Source of the DNA: Pseudomonas sp. KBW05
GTDB lineage: Bacteria > Pseudomonadota > Gammaproteobacteria > Pseudomonadales > Pseudomonadaceae
DNA length: 37,083 nt
Reading direction: 5' to 3'
Assembly: GCF_003852405.1 (NCBI RefSeq)
Contig: NZ_QAJM01000036.1
Location: 1-37,083, forward strand
Numbering within the stretch: position 1 is the first letter of the stretch; each line of letters opens with the position of its first letter. Of the stretch, positions 33,439-37,083 are shown piece after piece. The translations under genes were made by a program, and so were the position numbers. The notes below the pieces were generated by a model. The model did not search any database. It saw nothing but the letters and a program-made list of their open reading frames with translations, and had not been told where the DNA came from.

Positions 33439-34109
33439 ATAAACTCGCAGCCCTTTTGTATAAGGGATTTAAGGACCCAGGTACGGTCGTTTTCGCCCAG
33501 CGCAATCTGTTCCAACTGCTTTTGCTCGGCGGCATGTTTGGCGTAGGCGCGATCATACACTTCAGCGACCTGATCGAACGGCACGCACAGCAAGCCGTCT
33601 TCATCCCCGATCACCAAGTCGCCCGGCTCGATCACCATGCCGGCCAGGGCAATCGGTACGTTGACCTCGCCCGGGCCGTCCTTGTAAGGGCCGCGATGGG
33701 TGATACCCGCCGCAAACACCGGGAACTCCCCGGCACCGATGCTCGCTGCATCGCGAATCGCGCCGTTGATCACGATGCCGGCCACGCCTTTCTTGATCGC
33801 ATACGCCACCATCATTTCGCCGATCAGTGCGTTGCTCAGGTCACCCCCGGCATCCACCACGATGACGTCGCCCGGCTGGGCGATATCCAGGGCGTGATGC
33901 AGCATCAGGTTGTCCCCTGGGCGCGCCTTGACGGTCAACGCCGGGCCCACCAGGACGCCGGTGCGGTGCATCGGTTTGAGGCTCGCGCCGCCGGCGGTCA
34001 TGCGGTGCATCGAATCACTGATATTGGCGACGGGCACGCTGCGGTAACGCTCAACCCACTCGGCGGCAACCTTGCGTTGTTGCTTGAGCACTCTGAATCC
34101 GATGGACAT
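33435..34109 (-). CDS. RraA-like protein, probable HMG/CHA-type aldolase or oxaloacetate decarboxylase
   Basis: 224 aa protein of the RraA / 4-hydroxy-4-methyl-2-oxoglutarate aldolase fold. The class II aldolases of this family carry D-x20-R-D; here it is E98-x20-R119-D120 (GEMMVAYA to GAIRDA), with a conservative Glu. E. coli RraA, the RNase E inhibitor, lacks such a motif, so an enzymatic role (cleavage or decarboxylation of a branched 2-oxo acid) is more likely. N-terminal SVPVANISDSMHRM is the usual family start. A palindrome lies 30 bases upstream. It is divergent from the dehydrogenase/MFS pair. The substrate is unknown. Confidence 0.85.
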   Translation of the reverse strand: MSIGFRVLKQQRKVAAEWVERYRSVPVANISDSMHRMTAGGASLKPMHRTGVLVGPALTVKARPGDNLMLHHALDIAQPGDVIVVDAGGDLSNALIGEMMVAYAIKKGVAGIVINGAIRDAASIGAGEFPVFAAGITHRGPYKDGPGEVNVPIALAGMVIEPGDLVIGDEDGLLCVPFDQVAEVYDRAYAKHAAEQKQLEQIALGENDRTWVLKSLIQKGCEFI

Positions 34110-34138
34110 GGGGTATTCCTCTGCTGATTTTTATGTTG

Positions 34139-34159
34139 TTTTGAAACGACATTTCAAAA
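34139..34159. promoter_or_regulatory. Palindromic operator candidate of the hydroxy-acid cluster
   Basis: Arms TTTTGAAA (34139-34146) and TTTCAAAA (34152-34159) are perfectly complementary with a 5-bp spacer. The TGAAA...TTTCA core resembles IclR-type (KdgR) operators. No regulator gene is adjacent within the window. Confidence 0.6.
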
Positions 34160-34213
34160 TTACCATCATGATTTGCAACCAGCAAGGCTCAAGGCGGATT
34201 CAGAATCCAACGA

Positions 34214-34264
34214 CCCGTGCCAAATAAAATTATAAATTTGAATAAACATTAGATTTTATTGGGT
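34214..34264. promoter_or_regulatory. AT-rich promoter region of the dehydrogenase gene
   Basis: This stretch is strikingly A/T rich (ATAAAATTATAAATTTG, AACATTAGATTTTATT) in an otherwise GC-rich window. It lies 145 bases or more upstream of the dehydrogenase start and probably holds the promoter or an UP/H-NS-type (MvaT) binding region. Between it and 34409 I see no convincing gene, although a frame stays open. Confidence 0.4.
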
Positions 34265-34408
34265 TTTTTCACTGATACAGCGTCGATCAAAACAGCCTGG
34301 GTGAATTTATTTATTGCAACGCCGTTTCATTATGCTAGTTTTCAACCACTGTTGAGCGCCGCAAACGGCCGCCAACTGCACACAGACAAGAAAACCAAGG
34401 TGCGCACA

Positions 34409-35377
34409 ATGACCCGAACCCTCCTGCTGACCGGCCCGGAACTGACCGCCGACGCCATGGCCCACGCCGCTTCCCACGGCGTACGCGTAATCCCCACCAC
34501 GCCCTACGCACCCGCCGATGAACTCACTGCAATCATTGCCCGCGAACAACCGGACGCGATCATCGTGCGCCAGGGCAAGCTGACCCGGGAGATGATCAAC
34601 GCCTCGGCCGCGCTGAAAATCATCGCCAAGCACGGCGTGGGCTACGACACCATCGACATTGCCGCCGCCGCCGAGCGCCAGATCCCGGTGACCATCGCCT
34701 TGGGCGCCAACGCACAATCGGTGGCCGAGCACGCCCTGGCGCTGATGTTCAGCGTGGCGCGCCAGACCGCCCTGCTCGATGCACGCATGCGTGACGGGCA
34801 TTGGGACAAAGCCACCTCGGTGGGCATCGAACTGTCCGGCAAGACCCTCGGTCTGGTCGGCCTGGGCGCGATCGGCCAGATCCTGATGGACCTAGTGGCC
34901 CCGCTGCGCATGACCATCAAGGTGTTTGACCCGTACCTGGCGGAGTTGCCGAATGTAGAGCGGGTCAACAGCGTGGATGAGCTGCTGGCCAGCTGCGATA
35001 TCATCAGCCTGCATTGCCCGCTGACCGAGCAGAACCGCAACCTGTTTGGCGCGGCGCAGTTCAAGCGCATGCGCCCGGGCGCAATTTTGATCAACACCGC
35101 GCGCGGTGAACTGATCGACACCGAAGCGCTGGTCCACGCCCTGAGCACCGGGCAAATCGCCGGCGCCGGCCTCGACACTTTCAACCCCGAACCACCGCCG
35201 GCGGACTCGGCGCTGTGGGGTTTGCCGACACTGGTGGCGACGCCCCACGTCGGCGCCAACACCGCCGAAGCCCGAGACCGCGTGGGCCTGCTGGCGCTGC
35301 AACAGATCATCGATTTCTGGGACGGCACCGCGCCGCCGCCGCGTGCGGTGGTCAACCGCCATCTCTACGCACACTGA
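34409..35377 (+). CDS. D-2-hydroxyacid dehydrogenase (SerA/phosphoglycerate dehydrogenase-like)
   Basis: 322 aa NAD-dependent D-isomer-specific 2-hydroxyacid dehydrogenase. The Rossmann motif GLVGLGAIGQ is near residues 147-156, followed by an Asp (VFDPYL) indicating NAD. The catalytic Arg is in INTARGEL, the Glu in the TFNPEPPP region and the His in ATPHVGAN. The KHGVGYDTIDI and NAQSVAEHALALM segments are typical. The start at 34409 (AAGG upstream, MTRTLLLTGPE) is preferred over the long upstream open frame. It lacks the ACT domain of SerA, so it is probably catabolic. The ACS-type MFS gene follows after 65 bp. Confidence 0.92.
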   Translation: MTRTLLLTGPELTADAMAHAASHGVRVIPTTPYAPADELTAIIAREQPDAIIVRQGKLTREMINASAALKIIAKHGVGYDTIDIAAAAERQIPVTIALGANAQSVAEHALALMFSVARQTALLDARMRDGHWDKATSVGIELSGKTLGLVGLGAIGQILMDLVAPLRMTIKVFDPYLAELPNVERVNSVDELLASCDIISLHCPLTEQNRNLFGAAQFKRMRPGAILINTARGELIDTEALVHALSTGQIAGAGLDTFNPEPPPADSALWGLPTLVATPHVGANTAEARDRVGLLALQQIIDFWDGTAPPPRAVVNRHLYAH

Positions 35378-35417
35378 CATCGCCCGCGTTGTAATCGCGG
35401 GCCCATAACGCTTCTCC

Positions 35418-35430
35418 AAAAAAAACAAAA
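35418..35430 (+). promoter_or_regulatory. A-rich CA-type motif before the MFS gene
   Basis: AAAAAAAACAAAA lies just upstream of the GGGAGAG ribosome-binding site and satisfies AANAANAA, so Crc/Hfq control is possible. The low complexity makes it a weaker call than the pentose motifs. Confidence 0.4.
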
Positions 35431-35442
35431 TGGGAGAGAGTC

Positions 35443-36780
35443 ATGTCCATCAGTTCTACCGACATCAGCGCCATCGAGCGCTCAACCATGCGCAAGGTGG
35501 CGTGGCGACTATTGCCGTTCCTCATCCTTTGCTACCTGCTGGCGATCATCGATCGCGGCAATATCGGCATGGCCTCCTTGCAGATGAACCAGGACCTGGG
35601 CCTGACCCCGGCGATCTTCGGCTTTGCCAGCAGCCTGTTTTTTGTCTCCTACTTCCTCGTGGAAGTGCCGAGCAACCTGGCCCTGCAACGCTTTGGCGCG
35701 CGGGTGTGGATTGCCCGGATCATGATCACCTGGGGCCTGATCTCCGCCGGCACCGCGTTTGTCACCGGCGCCAACTCGCTGTACGTGATGCGCTTTTTGC
35801 TGGGGGCGGCCGAAGCCGGCTTCTTCCCCGGCGTGCTGCTTTACCTCACTTACTGGCTGCCAGCGGCCTACCGTGGGCGCATGGTTGCGATCTTCATGGT
35901 GGCGATTCCCGGCGCCAACTTCATCGGCTCGCCACTATCCGGCCTGCTGTTGAGCATGGATGGCTGGTTCGGCATGCGCGGCTGGCACTGGTTGTTCATC
36001 ATCGAGGGGATTCCCGCCGTACTGCTGGGCATCGCCTGCCTGTTCGTGCTGACTGACCGCCCGGAGCAAGCCAAATGGCTGAGCCACGAGCAACGCCACT
36101 GGCTCACCAGCCGCCTCGACGAAGAGCGCAGCCGCAAGACAGCCATCGGGCATATCTCGCTGTGGAAACTGTTACGCCACAAACACATCTGGGTGTTGGC
36201 ACTGATCTACTCCGGCGCCTCGGCGGCGGGCAGCACCATGAGCGTGTGGGCACCGCAACTGCTCAAGACGTTTGGCCTGAGCAACCTGGAGATCGGCATG
36301 GTCAACGCCATTCCTTACGGGCTGGCATCGATCCTGATGATCCTGTGGGGCCGCAGCTCCGACAAGACCGGCGAACGCCGCTGGCACACCGCGACCACCT
36401 TGCTGCTGATCACCGCAGGTTTGCTGCTGGCGCTGGTGACGTCCTCGTTGGTGGCGACAGTGTTCATGTTGTCGATGGTGCTGATCGGCGCGTATTCCAT
36501 GAAAGGGCCGTTCTGGGCGCTAGTATCCACCTGGCTCTCCTCCTCCACTGCTGCTGCCGGTTTGGCTGCTGTAGGGGCGATGGCCAACCTGATTGGTGGC
36601 GGGATCATGGTCAACGTGTACGGCACCATTCATCACGCCACCGGCAGTTATGCGCTGGCATTGCTGCCCTTGGCGGCGCTGTGTGCAGCGGGTGCGGTGA
36701 TGGTGTTGCTGATGGGGCGCAAGCAGATGAAGGAAGCGGGCGAGGCGATGGAACTCAGCAAGCCTGTGAGCGCAAGCTGA
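35443..36780 (+). CDS. MFS transporter, anion:cation symporter (ACS) family
   Basis: 445 aa inner-membrane carrier with twelve predicted helices. The LLAIIDRGNIGMASLQM loop near residue 36, SYFLVEVPSNLALQRFGARVW and FLLGAAEAGFFPGVLLYLTYWLP are ACS-family signatures, closely paralogous to the carrier at 16743-18065. Such carriers import organic or sugar acids with protons. Next to a 2-hydroxyacid dehydrogenase and divergent from an aldolase-like gene, it probably takes up the acid the cluster degrades. GGGAGAG precedes ATG 35443. Confidence 0.9.
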   Translation: MSISSTDISAIERSTMRKVAWRLLPFLILCYLLAIIDRGNIGMASLQMNQDLGLTPAIFGFASSLFFVSYFLVEVPSNLALQRFGARVWIARIMITWGLISAGTAFVTGANSLYVMRFLLGAAEAGFFPGVLLYLTYWLPAAYRGRMVAIFMVAIPGANFIGSPLSGLLLSMDGWFGMRGWHWLFIIEGIPAVLLGIACLFVLTDRPEQAKWLSHEQRHWLTSRLDEERSRKTAIGHISLWKLLRHKHIWVLALIYSGASAAGSTMSVWAPQLLKTFGLSNLEIGMVNAIPYGLASILMILWGRSSDKTGERRWHTATTLLLITAGLLLALVTSSLVATVFMLSMVLIGAYSMKGPFWALVSTWLSSSTAAAGLAAVGAMANLIGGGIMVNVYGTIHHATGSYALALLPLAALCAAGAVMVLLMGRKQMKEAGEAMELSKPVSAS

Positions 36781-36848
36781 CCACAGCATGGAGCGGCAGC
36801 AATGGATATGTACTCCGACCTGAAAGCTCCAGCGCCAGACACATAGTC

Positions 36849-36871
36849 ATCGCAGGCAAGCCAGCTCCCAC
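36849..36871. repeat. Solo REP (ATCGCAGGCAAGCCAGC class)
   Basis: ATCGCAGGCAAGCCAGCTCC followed by CAC is a REP sequence class common in fluorescent pseudomonads and distinct from the two other classes in the window. No inverted partner is seen nearby. Confidence 0.7.
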
Positions 36872-36920
36872 CCTGGAGCAGTGTGCAGCCAATAAAAATT
36901 CAGTTGCCTGACAGGCCGCC

Positions 36921-36944
36921 TTCGCGAGCAAGCCCGCTCCCACA
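36921..36944. repeat. Solo REP (GTGGGAGCGGGCTTGC class)
   Basis: It is identical to the right arms of the REPINs at 7445, 9641 and 20893. A left arm is not present in the 140 bases upstream, so it is a singlet. Confidence 0.85.
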
Positions 36945-37083
36945 GGGGAACGCGTACGCTTCATTGATCAGGTCGGCTGTCAGGCCGCCTCGCTTTGCTT
37001 TTGATCTTGATCTTAGGCGCCCCGTTAAACACGCTGGCCGGAATTCGGCATGGATTTGGGGGGCCTAGGCGAGGCACCGAGTG
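36945..37083. other. Non-coding right end, possible dispersed repeat
   Basis: The 303 bases after the MFS stop (36781-37083) hold two solo REPs and no convincing gene; the small open frames have no ribosome-binding site or family features. From about 36990 the sequence (CTTTTGATCTTGATCTTAGG, then CGCCCCGTTAAACACGCTGG) resembles an intergenic sequence I associate with many Pseudomonas genomes; that recognition is from memory only. Confidence 0.3.

Noticed and set aside
34259-34408. 50-residue N-terminal extension of the hydroxyacid dehydrogenase
   Set aside because: It lies in AT-rich promoter DNA and lacks a plausible ribosome-binding site; family proteins start near MTRTLLL.
36883-37068. 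Small plus-strand frame of 61 codons at the right end
   Set aside because: It runs through a REP singlet, lacks a ribosome-binding site and has no recognisable features.

Overview
The window is a gene-dense, GC-rich stretch of a Pseudomonas chromosome, most likely from the P. fluorescens group. The evidence is the recurrent REP/REPIN palindromes of fluorescent pseudomonads, a protein that matches P. putida-type XenA nearly throughout, and typical pseudomonad agmatine, arabinose and plant-signal (LuxR solo) loci. I see no rRNA, tRNA, CRISPR array, transposase or phage genes. Everything here was read from sequence by eye, without database searches.

Layout. (1) 44-5187, minus strand: an agmatine-catabolism block of aguA, aguB and a PotF-like polyamine-binding protein, joined by two 4-bp ATGA overlaps. 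After a REPIN come a second deiminase with a Tat signal and a YghU-type glutathione transferase. A LysR regulator diverges from aguA, overlaps mug (G:U/T mismatch glycosylase) and is followed by another GST. (2) 7503-20766: a complete oxidative pentose pathway, probably for L-arabinose. It has a sugar 1-dehydrogenase (SDR), a periplasmic mutarotase, an AraFGH importer, an SMP-30 lactonase, an IlvD/EDD aldonate dehydratase, a FAH-fold AraD1 protein (probable 2-keto-3-deoxypentonate dehydratase), alpha-ketoglutarate semialdehyde dehydrogenase, an MFS carrier and a FadR-type GntR regulator. Two TNGTNNNACNA operators lie in the divergent promoter region, and AAAACAACAA (Crc/Hfq-type) motifs precede four of the genes. 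(3) 20942-24760: a TonB-dependent siderophore receptor with a Fur-like box, then xenA divergent from an ArsR-type regulator over a perfect palindrome. (4) 24769-25775: a two-gene Fic toxin/antitoxin operon in which both sides of the usual inhibitory salt bridge appear to be missing. (5) 25907-28888: a bestrophin-like channel and a dCache chemoreceptor with a FliA-type promoter. (6) 28878-32183: an APC permease, a plant-associated-bacteria type LuxR solo behind a sigma-54-like promoter, and a proline iminopeptidase. (7) 32212-36780: a divergent, unassigned hydroxy-acid cluster (RraA/HMG-aldolase-like protein plus MFS exporter; D-2-hydroxyacid dehydrogenase plus ACS-family MFS) around a TTTTGAAA-N5-TTTCAAAA palindrome. 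(8) 36781-37083: non-coding with two solo REPs.

The overall theme is nutrient scavenging by a plant- or soil-associated pseudomonad: polyamines, pentoses, sugar or hydroxy acids, peptides and iron, with plant-signal sensing and chemotaxis. The points most worth checking are the Fic pair, the sigma-54/LuxR-solo/pip module, the hydroxy-acid cluster, the Tat-exported deiminase and the REPIN variants that share a 16-bp duplication.
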